A stretch of DNA of 64,000 bases from Cellulomonas fimi. GTDB lineage: Bacteria > Actinomycetota > Actinomycetes > Actinomycetales > Cellulomonadaceae. Every line of letters begins with the position of its first letter. The first letter of the stretch is position 1. Location of the stretch: positions 62,001-126,000 of the forward strand of contig NZ_JAPESW010000008.1 of the NCBI RefSeq assembly GCF_028527925.1, in the 5' to 3' direction. This document shows, one piece after another, positions 1 through 9,103 of the stretch. The notes beneath the pieces are model-generated. The model was not told where the DNA came from. It made no database searches and was given only the letters and a program-made list of their open reading frames with translations. Both the position numbers and the translations under genes were made by a program.

Positions 1-863
1 GGCGCGACGACGTGCCCGTCGGGCTCCAGCACGTGCTCGAGCGCGCGATGGCCAAGGACCCGGACCGCCGCTTCATGTCGGCCGCCGCGATGGGCCGGGC
101 GCTGCAGGCGGTCGAGTCCGGCCTCCGGCTGCCGGTCACGCCGCTCGACCTGCCCGACGGCGACGAGCCGGTCGAGACGCTCCCGGTCGCCCCGTCGGGC
201 GCGCCCGAGGACGCGACGCGCGTCCGGTCGGTCGTCACGCTCGACCCGCACGGCGCCCGTCCCGGTACGCCCGTCCCGGCCGTCGCGCAGGTGGCGGCGG
301 GCGAGGACGACGCGACGCGCCTGCGCGGCGTGCACGTCGTCCCGCAGGACGCCGCACCGGCGGCGCCCCGCCCGACGGCGTTCGTCGTGCCGGATGAGAC
401 CGCCGTCGCCGCTGAGCCCGAGCGCGCACCCGCCTCCCGGCGCACGCGCCTGCTCGCGGGTGCGGCCGCCGCCGTCGTGCTGCTCGGCACGGTCGGCGTC
501 GTCGCGTACGCGACCCTCACGGGCGACCCGGCGCCGCGCACGTCGCCGTCGCAGGACGACCTGACGGGCGACGCGCCGCAGGTGACGGGCAGCGTCGTGC
601 CCGCGCCGCACTCGCTCAAGGGCGTGGTCCAGGCCGACGGCTCGGTCGTGTTCACCTGGGTCAACCCCGTCCCGGCCGAGGGCGACCAGTACCTCTGGGC
701 CGTCCGGACCGCGACGGGCGAGGGCCCGTCGGAGCTGACCGACGCGCCGACCGCCACGGTGCCCGCCGCACAGGCACCGGGCGGGCAGGCCTGCATCCAG
801 GTCTCGATCGTGCGCGCCGACCGCTCGTCGTCCGCGCAGCCCGCGCAGGGGTGCTCGTCGTGA
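1..863 (+). CDS. Ser/Thr protein kinase, C-terminal part (5' end outside window)
   Basis: The reading frame is open from the left edge, so the catalytic core lies outside the window. The first visible residues (HVLERAMAKDPDRRF) are the last helix of a PknB-type kinase domain. Then follow a roughly 110-residue proline/alanine-rich juxtamembrane linker, one membrane segment (about 145-167 counting from position 12) and an extracellular tail of about 115 residues whose TWVNP core resembles a fibronectin type III strand. The linker carries two copies of a DATR-x-R motif (around residues 66-72 and 98-105), plausible phosphothreonine sites for an FHA protein such as the one encoded at 11534. The stop overlaps the next start by GTGA. 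Kinase identity rests on the short C-lobe piece and the context. Confidence 0.85.
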   Translation, partial: RDDVPVGLQHVLERAMAKDPDRRFMSAAAMGRALQAVESGLRLPVTPLDLPDGDEPVETLPVAPSGAPEDATRVRSVVTLDPHGARPGTPVPAVAQVAAGEDDATRLRGVHVVPQDAAPAAPRPTAFVVPDETAVAAEPERAPASRRTRLLAGAAAAVVLLGTVGVVAYATLTGDPAPRTSPSQDDLTGDAPQVTGSVVPAPHSLKGVVQADGSVVFTWVNPVPAEGDQYLWAVRTATGEGPSELTDAPTATVPAAQAPGGQACIQVSIVRADRSSSAQPAQGCSS

Positions 864-3800
864 GCTGGCAGACCGTGCGCAGCCGTGCGACGAAGACGAT
901 GGCCGTGGTCACGCTGCCCGCGGTCGTCGCCGTGCTCGCGCTCGTCGACCAGGGCTTCCCGCTCGCGCGCGTCGACCTCAACGACGGCGGCGTGTGGCTC
1001 ACCAACACCAGCCAGCTCAAGCTCGGCCGGTTCAACGCCCAGGTCGAGGAGCTCGACGCCGGGGTCGTGACCAGCGGCAGTCGGTTCGACGTCCTGCAGG
1101 ACGGCCGTGACGTGCTCCTCCTCGAGCCGACCGGCTTCTCGGTCGTCGACCCCGCGTCGGTCACGCAGACCACCGCGGTGGCCGCCCCGGGCGACGCGGA
1201 CGTGTCGATGGCCGCCGGGACGGTCGCCGTGGCCGCCGGCGGCGACGTGTGGGTGCGTCCCGTGAGCGGGCTCGACCGGCTCAACGTCCCGCAGGACCCG
1301 GCGGACGTCGAGGTCGGCGACGGCGGCACGGTCGTGGTCGCGCGCAGCGGCGTCGCGCTCGCGGTCGCCGGCGACGGCGAGGTGACGCGCGTCGACCTCG
1401 CGGGGGTGCCGGGCACGACGCCCGCAGGCTCGCTCCAGGGCGAGGGGGAGGTCGAGCACGTCACCGCGGTCGGCGACGAGCCCGTCGCGCTGACGGGCAG
1501 CACCCTGCGGACCCTGCACGGCACGGTCGAGCTCGACGGCGACGACCTCGTCCTCCAGCAGCCGGGCCCCGAGTCGTCGCGCGTGCTCGTGGCCAGCCGC
1601 GACGCGCTGCTCGAGGTCCCGCTCGACGGCGGCGACGTCGTCGAGCACCCGACGACCGGCGAGGGCCTGCCCGCCGCACCGGTCCAGGTCGGGTCGTGCG
1701 CGCACGCCGCGTGGGCCACGCCGCTGGGCTCGTACCTGCAGCTGTGCGACGGGAAGAAGGCGCAGGTCCGGGACCTGCAGGACATGTCCGCGCAGGACGT
1801 GCTCGTGTTCCGCGTCAACCACGGCATCGTCGTGCTGAACGACACGCTCCGCGGCCGCGTCTGGATGCCGACGCAGGACACCGAGCTGCGCACGCCCGAC
1901 TGGCAGGACGTGGTGCCCGAGGAGGAGCCGGAGGAGGCCGAGGACGAGTCGCAGACGCCGCAGACGACGCAGGAGCTCGTCACGGAGTGCAGCGACACCT
2001 CGGCACCGCCCGTGGCGGCGGACGACGAGTTCGGCGTGCGGCCCGGCCGGACCACGATCCTGCCCGTCGTCGACAACGACTCGTCGTCGGACTGCGGCAT
2101 CCTCGTCATCTCGGGCGTCGAACCGCTGCCGCCCGAGTTCGGCACGGTCGAGCCCATCTTCGGCGGGCGGTCGTTGCAGGTCGCGGTCGCGCCCGACGCG
2201 TCGGGCACCGCGGAGTTCAGCTACACCGTCGACGACGGCCGCGGCACGTCGTCGCCCACGACCGCGCGCGTGCGGCTGACCGCGCGGGACGCGTCGCTCG
2301 ACGACCCGCCGGTGCAGCTGCGCACGGGGTCGTTGCGCGTCGAGGCGGGCGGCGAGGCCGAGCACCAGGTCCTGGCCGACTTCCGCGACCCCGACGGCGA
2401 CGACCTCGTGCTCGTCGGCGCGTCCGCCGATCCCGCGGCCGGCACGGTGCGGTTCCGGCAGGACGGCTCGCTCACGTTCAAGGCCGACGGCGGCCGCCTC
2501 GGCCGCAGCCCGGTCACCGTGCTCGTCTCCGACGGCAACCACACGGTCGAGGGCTCGCTCGAGGTCGACGTGCGCCCGGCGGGCTCGCTCGCACCGCAGA
2601 TCGACCCCGTCCACGCGGTCACCTACGTCAGCCAGCCCGTGACGCTGCGGCCGCTCGACGCGGTGCGCAGCAGCTCGCAGGAGGCGCCGCGGCTCGCGAG
2701 CGTCGACCAGGTGGTCGGCGCGACCGTGGACGCGGACCTCGCGGCGGGCACGTTCACGTTCTCGGCACCGCGCGCCCAGACCTACTACGTGCCGTTCGTC
2801 GTGACGGCCGCACCGCAGCAGGCGACCGGGCTCGCGCGCATCGACGTCCTGGAGTGGCCCGAGCAGGCGCGACCGCCGGTCGCGGTGCGCGACGTCGCCT
2901 ACCTGCCCGCGGGCGGCGAGGTGACGATCGACCCGCTCGAGAACGACTCCGACCCCGCGGGCGGCGTGCTCGTGCTGCAGGACGTCGAGGTGCCGCCCGG
3001 GCTCGGGCTGCACGCCGCGGTGCTCGAGCACCGGTACGTCCAGATCACGGCGGACCGCACGCTCACCCAGCCGGTGTCCCTGCGGTACGTCGTCTCGAAC
3101 GGCGGGGAGCAGGCCGTCGGCGAGATCGTCGTGCGACCCGTCGCCGCGACGGGGACGTCGCAGCCACCCGTCGTGCGCAACGTCGAGGCGTCCGTGCGGA
3201 CGGGCGGCGTCGTGACGATCCCCGTGCTCGACACCGCGTACGACCCGGACGGCGACCGGCTGACGGTCGTGCCGACGCTCGCCGAGCCGCTCGGCGACGG
3301 CGAGGGCCTGCTGTTCGTGTCGGGCGACGTGCTGCGCTACCAGGCGCCGGCCACGCCGATCACCGCGCGCGCGACCTTCGTCGTGCGCGACGAGACCGGC
3401 AACGAGACCGCCGCGACGCTCACGGTGCGCGTGCACGCCTCCGACGCGGCGACCAAGGCTCCGCCGCGACCGCGGGACCTCGAGGCGCGGGTGTTCGCGG
3501 GCGACAAGGTCCGCATCGACGTGCCACTCGTCGGGATCGACGACGACGGCGACGGCGTGACGCTGCTCGGCTTCGCCAAGCCGCCGGAGCGCGGGCGGAT
3601 CGTCGAGGTCGGCGCTGACTACCTCGTCTACGAGGCGGCGCAGGACGACCTCGGCACCGTGACGTTCAGCTACGCCGTCGAGGACTGGACCGGTCAGCGC
3701 GCGGTCGCGGACATCCGTGTCGGGATCGCGAAGCGCCCCACGACCGCGGCCACCGTGGTCGCGCGCGACGACGCGGTGACCGTCGCACCCGGGCGCACCG

Positions 3801-6800
3801 TCGAGGTGCGCGTCCTGGCCAACGACGTCGACTCGAGCGGCGGTGAGCTGCGCCTGTCGAACGAGCTCGTGACGTCACCCGCCGACGTCGACGCCGAGGT
3901 CGAGGGCCGCCGCATCATCGTGCGCGCACCCGAGCGCGACGGGATCCTGCAGATCTCGTACACCGCGACCAACACGCGCGGCGGCAGCGACACCGCGGTG
4001 CTCACCGTCACGGTGACGCGCGACGCCCCCGTGCTCGCCCCGATCGCCGCCGACGTCGTCGTGCCGCCCGCCGACACGTTCGAGCTCACCGAGGTCGCCG
4101 TCGACGTCCTCGCGCTCGCGCAGAACCCGAGCGGGCCGCTCAGCGACCTCGAGGTGTCCGTGCCGCGGTCGGTCGCCGACGTCGCGCGCGTGGGCACGGA
4201 CGGACGCGTCGTGGTCACCCTCGTCGACCACGCGCAGACGCTGCCGTACCGCCTCACCAACACGACCGACCCGACGGGGGAGGCGGCGTCCTGGGCGTTC
4301 ATCACGGTGCCCGCGCTCGGGTTCTTCCCGCCGACGCTGCGCCGCGGCGCCCCCGACCTGCGGGTCGCGTCGGGCGAGCTGCTCGAGATCTCGCTCGACG
4401 AGCAGGTCAAGGTCGCGCCCGGACGCACCGCGCAGGTCGCCGACCCGCTCGGCGTCACCGCGACGAAGTCCGACGGCAGCGGTCTGGTCAAGGACGACAC
4501 CACGCTGCAGTTCCGCTCGGCCCCCGGGTACGCGGGACCGGCGTCGATCACGCTCGTGGTCACCGACGCGACGGGCACGGGCGACTCGTCCGCGCACACC
4601 GCGCCGCTCACGCTGCTCATCGACGTGTACGCGGTCGACGACCACCCGCCGACGTTCACGCCGTCGATGATCGACGTCGCACCCGGCGAGGCGGCGTCGG
4701 TCGTCGACCTGCGCGCGTTCACGACCGGGCCGGCCGGGCAGTCGGGCACCGCCGAGAAGTACAGCTACCAGCTCACGGCTGCGAGCCCCGTCGGGTTCAC
4801 GGCGAACGTCGAGGACGGCGTCCTCTACGTCGCGGCGGCCCGCGACACGCCCAAGGGCAAGACCGCGCAGCTGCCGATCCGCATCGGGTACGGGCGGTCG
4901 GGCTCGCTCGACCAGACCGTCGACGTGCGCGTCGTGGCGAGCAAGCGTCAGCTCGCGGACGTCGTCGACCGCACCCTGACCGACGGCGAGGAGGGCAAGG
5001 AGCGCCGCGTCGACGTGCTCGAGGGCGCGTTCAACCCGTTCCCCGGCGAGCCGCTGACCGTCGTCGGTGCGCGCGTCGAGGCGGGGGAGGGCACGGTGGC
5101 CGTCGGCGACGGCACGGTCGCGCTGCGGCCCGCCCAGGGCTACATCGGCCAGATGGTCGCGGTCGTGCGCGTGCGTGACGCGACCGGGGACCCCGACCGC
5201 GAGGTCGAGGGGCGCGTCGTGCTCGTCGTGCGCGGCCGGCCTGCCGTGCCGATCGCGCCGCGCGTCGGCGAGGTGCGCGACCGGACCGTCGTCCTGTCGT
5301 GGGACGCGCCCGACAACCGCGGTGCGGCGATCGAGGAGTACCGCGTCGTCGCCAGCCCGGGCGGGATCACGCGGTCGTGCACGAGCACGACGTGCACGCT
5401 CGACAACCTGACGAACGACGTCGAGTACACGTTCACGGTCGCCGCGCGCAACGCGGTCGGGTGGTCGGACCCGAGCGCGCCGTCGGCGCCTGCTCGCCCC
5501 GACGCCGTGCCGGACGCGCCGGCCGCCCCGACGCTCGAGTTCGGCGACAACGCCGTGACGGCCCGCTGGACCCCGCCGGCGTCGCGCGGCTCGGCCATCT
5601 CGAGCTACACGCTGCAGATCTCGCCCGCGCCGCTGAACGGCCCGGCGAGCGTCTCGACGAGCTCGACGAGCCACACGTTCACGGGGCTGCGCAACGGCAC
5701 GGCCTACACGGTGCAGGTGCGCGCGCAGAACCGTGCGCCCGAGCCGGGCCCCTGGTCGCCGTGGTCGGCGCCCATGGTGCCGGCGCGCGTGCCCGACGCC
5801 CCGACCGTGCAGGCGGTGCCGACGGACTCGCAGACGGGCCGCGTCCTCGACGTGTCGTGGACGCCGGGTGCCGACAACGGCGACGCGATCGCCGAGTACG
5901 AGGTCACCGTCGACGGGCCGAACGGCCAGACCGTCGTCGTGCCCGCGGGCCAGACCCGCTGGACGTTCACCGACGCCCGCACCGGGTTCCCGTACCAGGT
6001 GTCGGTCCGGGCGCGGAACAAGGCGGGCTGGGGTGCGGCGGGGTCGACGACCGCGTCGACGTTCGGGCTCCCCACCGCGCCGACCTCGCTCACGGCGACG
6101 TCGCTCGCGGGCCAGGGCGCGATCCGCCTGTCGTGGTCCGGCGCGGACGGCAACGGCGCGCCGATCACCGAGTACGTCGTGCGCATGCCCGACGGGTCGG
6201 AGCGGTCCGTCGGCCGCACCGAGCAGTGGGTCGCCGACGGCCTCCAGGGCCGCGACGAGCCGTACACGTTCCAGGTCCGGGCGGTGAACCAGGCGGGTTC
6301 GAGCGGGTGGAGCCCGGCGGCGAGCGCCCCGGCGACCACGCCGCCCGGCCAGCCCAACGTCGCCCAGCCGGTGGTCACCGCCACGACCTCCGCGGGTCGC
6401 CCCACGGCGCTGCAGATCAGCTGGTCCGCGGCCGCGTCGAACGGCGGCGGCAACCTGCGGTACCGGTGGACGGTGCAGACCGACACGGGTCAGCGCGCGG
6501 ACGGCACGCAGGCGTCGGGGCACACGATCGACGTGTCCGGTTGGAACTGGCGGTGGCAGGGCACGCGCGTCACGATCACGGTCGTCGCGGAGACCACGAT
6601 CGACGGCCGTACGTTCAGCGGCTCGCCGGGCCAGAACAGCGCGGTCGTGACGTGGGGCGCCGTACCGGGCAAGGTCGGCGGCCTGACGCTCACGCCGAAC
6701 TCGACCAGCGCGCCGACCGAGCTCAGGGCGGCGTGGTCCGCACCCGACTCGGGCGGCCTCTCGGTGACGTACCAGGTCTGCTGGTCCGTCGACGGCAACC

Positions 6801-6967
6801 AGGTGGGCTGCGACGACGAGAACGGGACGACCACGACCCGCCGCATGCGCGACCTCGGCAACCCGGGGCCGGGTGCCACGGTCACCGTCGTCGTGACCGC
6901 CCGCAACGAGAAGGGCGCCGGCCCGGCGTCGAACCCCGCGACCTACACGGTGCCCGCCGCACCCTGA
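860..6967 (+). CDS. Giant membrane-anchored Ig-like / fibronectin type III repeat protein
   Basis: About 2,035 residues. A GTG at 851 is also in frame, but GTG 860 gives the GTGA overlap with the kinase that recurs throughout this window. After a short basic N-terminus comes one membrane segment (about 11-28), then a beta-rich region (about 40-340) resembling a propeller, an acidic linker (EEEPEEAEDE), roughly ten cadherin/Big-like modules with DPDGD-type calcium-loop motifs (about 370-1460), and six fibronectin type III-like modules from about residue 1463 to the end. Topology predicts that nearly the whole protein lies outside the cell. Proteins of this type commonly precede moxR-DUF58-transglutaminase genes in actinobacteria. 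Its ligand is unknown; a surface adhesion or wall-sensing role is inference. Confidence 0.85.
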   Translation: MSWQTVRSRATKTMAVVTLPAVVAVLALVDQGFPLARVDLNDGGVWLTNTSQLKLGRFNAQVEELDAGVVTSGSRFDVLQDGRDVLLLEPTGFSVVDPASVTQTTAVAAPGDADVSMAAGTVAVAAGGDVWVRPVSGLDRLNVPQDPADVEVGDGGTVVVARSGVALAVAGDGEVTRVDLAGVPGTTPAGSLQGEGEVEHVTAVGDEPVALTGSTLRTLHGTVELDGDDLVLQQPGPESSRVLVASRDALLEVPLDGGDVVEHPTTGEGLPAAPVQVGSCAHAAWATPLGSYLQLCDGKKAQVRDLQDMSAQDVLVFRVNHGIVVLNDTLRGRVWMPTQDTELRTPDWQDVVPEEEPEEAEDESQTPQTTQELVTECSDTSAPPVAADDEFGVRPGRTTILPVVDNDSSSDCGILVISGVEPLPPEFGTVEPIFGGRSLQVAVAPDASGTAEFSYTVDDGRGTSSPTTARVRLTARDASLDDPPVQLRTGSLRVEAGGEAEHQVLADFRDPDGDDLVLVGASADPAAGTVRFRQDGSLTFKADGGRLGRSPVTVLVSDGNHTVEGSLEVDVRPAGSLAPQIDPVHAVTYVSQPVTLRPLDAVRSSSQEAPRLASVDQVVGATVDADLAAGTFTFSAPRAQTYYVPFVVTAAPQQATGLARIDVLEWPEQARPPVAVRDVAYLPAGGEVTIDPLENDSDPAGGVLVLQDVEVPPGLGLHAAVLEHRYVQITADRTLTQPVSLRYVVSNGGEQAVGEIVVRPVAATGTSQPPVVRNVEASVRTGGVVTIPVLDTAYDPDGDRLTVVPTLAEPLGDGEGLLFVSGDVLRYQAPATPITARATFVVRDETGNETAATLTVRVHASDAATKAPPRPRDLEARVFAGDKVRIDVPLVGIDDDGDGVTLLGFAKPPERGRIVEVGADYLVYEAAQDDLGTVTFSYAVEDWTGQRAVADIRVGIAKRPTTAATVVARDDAVTVAPGRTVEVRVLANDVDSSGGELRLSNELVTSPADVDAEVEGRRIIVRAPERDGILQISYTATNTRGGSDTAVLTVTVTRDAPVLAPIAADVVVPPADTFELTEVAVDVLALAQNPSGPLSDLEVSVPRSVADVARVGTDGRVVVTLVDHAQTLPYRLTNTTDPTGEAASWAFITVPALGFFPPTLRRGAPDLRVASGELLEISLDEQVKVAPGRTAQVADPLGVTATKSDGSGLVKDDTTLQFRSAPGYAGPASITLVVTDATGTGDSSAHTAPLTLLIDVYAVDDHPPTFTPSMIDVAPGEAASVVDLRAFTTGPAGQSGTAEKYSYQLTAASPVGFTANVEDGVLYVAAARDTPKGKTAQLPIRIGYGRSGSLDQTVDVRVVASKRQLADVVDRTLTDGEEGKERRVDVLEGAFNPFPGEPLTVVGARVEAGEGTVAVGDGTVALRPAQGYIGQMVAVVRVRDATGDPDREVEGRVVLVVRGRPAVPIAPRVGEVRDRTVVLSWDAPDNRGAAIEEYRVVASPGGITRSCTSTTCTLDNLTNDVEYTFTVAARNAVGWSDPSAPSAPARPDAVPDAPAAPTLEFGDNAVTARWTPPASRGSAISSYTLQISPAPLNGPASVSTSSTSHTFTGLRNGTAYTVQVRAQNRAPEPGPWSPWSAPMVPARVPDAPTVQAVPTDSQTGRVLDVSWTPGADNGDAIAEYEVTVDGPNGQTVVVPAGQTRWTFTDARTGFPYQVSVRARNKAGWGAAGSTTASTFGLPTAPTSLTATSLAGQGAIRLSWSGADGNGAPITEYVVRMPDGSERSVGRTEQWVADGLQGRDEPYTFQVRAVNQAGSSGWSPAASAPATTPPGQPNVAQPVVTATTSAGRPTALQISWSAAASNGGGNLRYRWTVQTDTGQRADGTQASGHTIDVSGWNWRWQGTRVTITVVAETTIDGRTFSGSPGQNSAVVTWGAVPGKVGGLTLTPNSTSAPTELRAAWSAPDSGGLSVTYQVCWSVDGNQVGCDDENGTTTTRRMRDLGNPGPGATVTVVVTARNEKGAGPASNPATYTVPAAP

Positions 6968-6995
6968 CCCCCGCACGTCCCTGGAGGAGAACACG

Positions 6996-7952
6996 ATGAC
7001 CCCCGAGCAGAGCGCCTGGTTCGCCGAGACGTTCGACACGCTGGTGTCCAACGTCGGGCAGGCGCTGCTGGGCAAGGACCGGACGATCCGGCTCGCGCTC
7101 ACGGCGATGCTGGCCGAGGGGCACCTGCTGCTCGAGGACGCGCCCGGCACGGGCAAGACGTCGCTCGCGAAGGCGCTGGCCGCGACGGTGCAGGGCACGC
7201 ACCACCGCATCCAGTTCACGCCGGACCTGCTGCCGTCGGACGTCACGGGCGTGACGATCTACGACCAGAGCACGCACAAGTTCGAGTTCCACCAGGGGCC
7301 GGTCTTCGCGTCGGTGGTGCTCGCGGACGAGATCAACCGCGCGTCGCCGAAGACGCAGGCCGCGCTGCTCGAGGTCATGGAGGAGGGGCACGTCACGGTC
7401 GACGGCGTGACCCACTCGGTGGGCCGGCCGTTCATGGTCATCGCCACGCAGAACCCGATCGAGCAGGCGGGCACGTACCGGCTGCCGGAGGCGCAGCTCG
7501 ACCGCTTCCTCATCAAGACGTCGCTCGGCTACCCGGACCGCGCCTCGACGATCGAGATCCTCGCCGGTGCGCGCGACCGCACGACGAACCTCGCGCCGCG
7601 CATCACGACGCAGGCGGTCGGCACGATGGCGGACCTCGCGCGGACCGTGCACATCGACGACGCGGTGCTCGACTACGTCGCGCGGCTCACCGAGGCGACC
7701 CGCACCGACGCGCAGACGGCGCTCGGCGCGAGCGTCCGCGGCGGGCTCGCGCTCGTGCGCTGCGCGAAGGTGTGGGCGGCGGCCTCGGGCCGCGAGTACG
7801 TGCTGCCCGACGACGTGAAGGACCTCGCGCAGCCCGTGCTCACGCACCGGCTCGTGCTCGACACCGAGGCGGAGTTCGCGGGCGTGCGCGCGGACGACGT
7901 GCTCGAGCGCATCCTCGAGACGACGGCGCCGCCGGTCCTGCGAGCCGTGTGA
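6996..7952 (+). CDS. MoxR-family AAA+ ATPase
   Basis: 318 residues, the usual MoxR length. Walker A is GTGKT at 51-55 and Walker B is LADEI at 109-113, followed by the sensor region ATQNPIEQAGTYRLPEAQLDR typical of the family (18 residues from ATQNP are diagnostic). The start ATG has a GGAGGAG ribosome site eight bases upstream. MoxR ATPases act as chaperones that mature or assemble partner proteins, usually the products of adjacent DUF58 and transglutaminase-like genes, which follow here with four-base overlaps. The substrate here could be the giant surface protein upstream; that is inference from gene order. Confidence 0.95.
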   Translation: MTPEQSAWFAETFDTLVSNVGQALLGKDRTIRLALTAMLAEGHLLLEDAPGTGKTSLAKALAATVQGTHHRIQFTPDLLPSDVTGVTIYDQSTHKFEFHQGPVFASVVLADEINRASPKTQAALLEVMEEGHVTVDGVTHSVGRPFMVIATQNPIEQAGTYRLPEAQLDRFLIKTSLGYPDRASTIEILAGARDRTTNLAPRITTQAVGTMADLARTVHIDDAVLDYVARLTEATRTDAQTALGASVRGGLALVRCAKVWAAASGREYVLPDDVKDLAQPVLTHRLVLDTEAEFAGVRADDVLERILETTAPPVLRAV

Positions 7953-9103
7953 CGGTGTCCGTGCGCATCTCGCCCCTCGGCTGGGGGACGGCGGTCGTCG
8001 CCGTCCTCGGCCTCGTCGTGGGCCGGTGGCTCGGCTGGCTGGAGGCCGCGGCGGTCGGTGCGGCGCTCACGGCGGTGCTCGTCGTGTCCGGGCTCATGGT
8101 GCTCGGCCGGTCGCGGTTCGGCGTGACGCTGGACCTCGCGGACCGGCGCGTGCGGGTGGGGGAGCGGGCGGTCGGGCGCGTCGAGGTCCGCAACGCGGGC
8201 CGGCGGCGCTCGTTGCCGGCGCGGATCGAGCTGCCGGTCGGCGTCTCCGTCGCGGAGCTCGCGGTGCCGGGGCTCGGGCCGGGCGCGTCGCACGACGAGC
8301 TGTTCGCCGTCCCGACGTCGCGCCGCGCGGTCGTCGTGGTCGGACCGGTCCGCTCGGTCCGCGGCGACCCGTTCGGTCTGGTGCGCCGCAGCGTCCGCTG
8401 GACCTCGCCCGTCGAGCTGTTCGTGCACCCGCTGACCGTCGGCCTCACCGGGTCGGGGTCGGGCGTGCTGCGCGACCTCGAGGGGCAGTCGACGCGCGAC
8501 CTGTCGGACTCCGACCTGTCGTTCCACGCGCTGCGCGACTACGTCGCGGGTGACGACCGCCGGTACATCCACTGGCGCACGACGGCCCGGCGCGGCGCAC
8601 TCATGGTCAAGCAGTTCGAGGACACGCGGCGGACGCAGACGGTGATCGCGCTCGCGACCGACCCGCGCGACTACGCCGACGAGGACGAGTTCGAGCTCGC
8701 CGTCTCCGTCGTCGCCTCGCTCGCCGTCCACACGATCCGCGAGCAGCGTGACCTCGAGGTGCTCGCGGGGCCGGGGTCGCTGCGCGTGCAGACGCCCCCG
8801 CTGCTGCTCGACGACTGCGCGCGCCTGGCGATGACCGACGGCGGCGCCGGTGCCGCTCTGCTCGGCCGCCGGGTGGCGCGCGAGACGCCCGACGTCTCGG
8901 TCGCGATCCTGGTGACGGGCTCGGAGGCGGACGACGCGACGCTGCGGCTCGGTGCGCGACACGTCCCGACGGGGACGCGCACCCTGGTGCTGCGCTGCCG
9001 CCGCGGTGCCGAGGTGGCGGTGCGCACGCAGGGGACGCTGAGCATGGCGACCGCGGGGGCGCTGTCGGACCTCCCGCGGCTGCTGCGGCGGGTGGTCGCG
9101 TGA
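7949..9103 (+). CDS. DUF58 domain-containing membrane protein
   Basis: 384 residues when started at GTG 7949, which overlaps the moxR stop as GTGA; a GTG at 7955 is also possible. Two hydrophobic segments lie within residues 8-50, and the DUF58 signature GDDRRYIHWR is at 201-210, followed by a vWA-like C-terminal half. DUF58 proteins are regular partners of MoxR ATPases. The precise biochemical role is not known for the family; position between moxR and the transglutaminase-like gene supports a membrane complex. Confidence 0.92.
   Translation: MTVSVRISPLGWGTAVVAVLGLVVGRWLGWLEAAAVGAALTAVLVVSGLMVLGRSRFGVTLDLADRRVRVGERAVGRVEVRNAGRRRSLPARIELPVGVSVAELAVPGLGPGASHDELFAVPTSRRAVVVVGPVRSVRGDPFGLVRRSVRWTSPVELFVHPLTVGLTGSGSGVLRDLEGQSTRDLSDSDLSFHALRDYVAGDDRRYIHWRTTARRGALMVKQFEDTRRTQTVIALATDPRDYADEDEFELAVSVVASLAVHTIREQRDLEVLAGPGSLRVQTPPLLLDDCARLAMTDGGAGAALLGRRVARETPDVSVAILVTGSEADDATLRLGARHVPTGTRTLVLRCRRGAEVAVRTQGTLSMATAGALSDLPRLLRRVVA

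Noticed and set aside
3875-7246. A 1,123-codon minus-strand frame opposite the giant surface protein
   Set aside because: Composition is the Arg/Gly/Val/Asp pattern of GC-rich antisense; the plus-strand frame has clear repeat domains.
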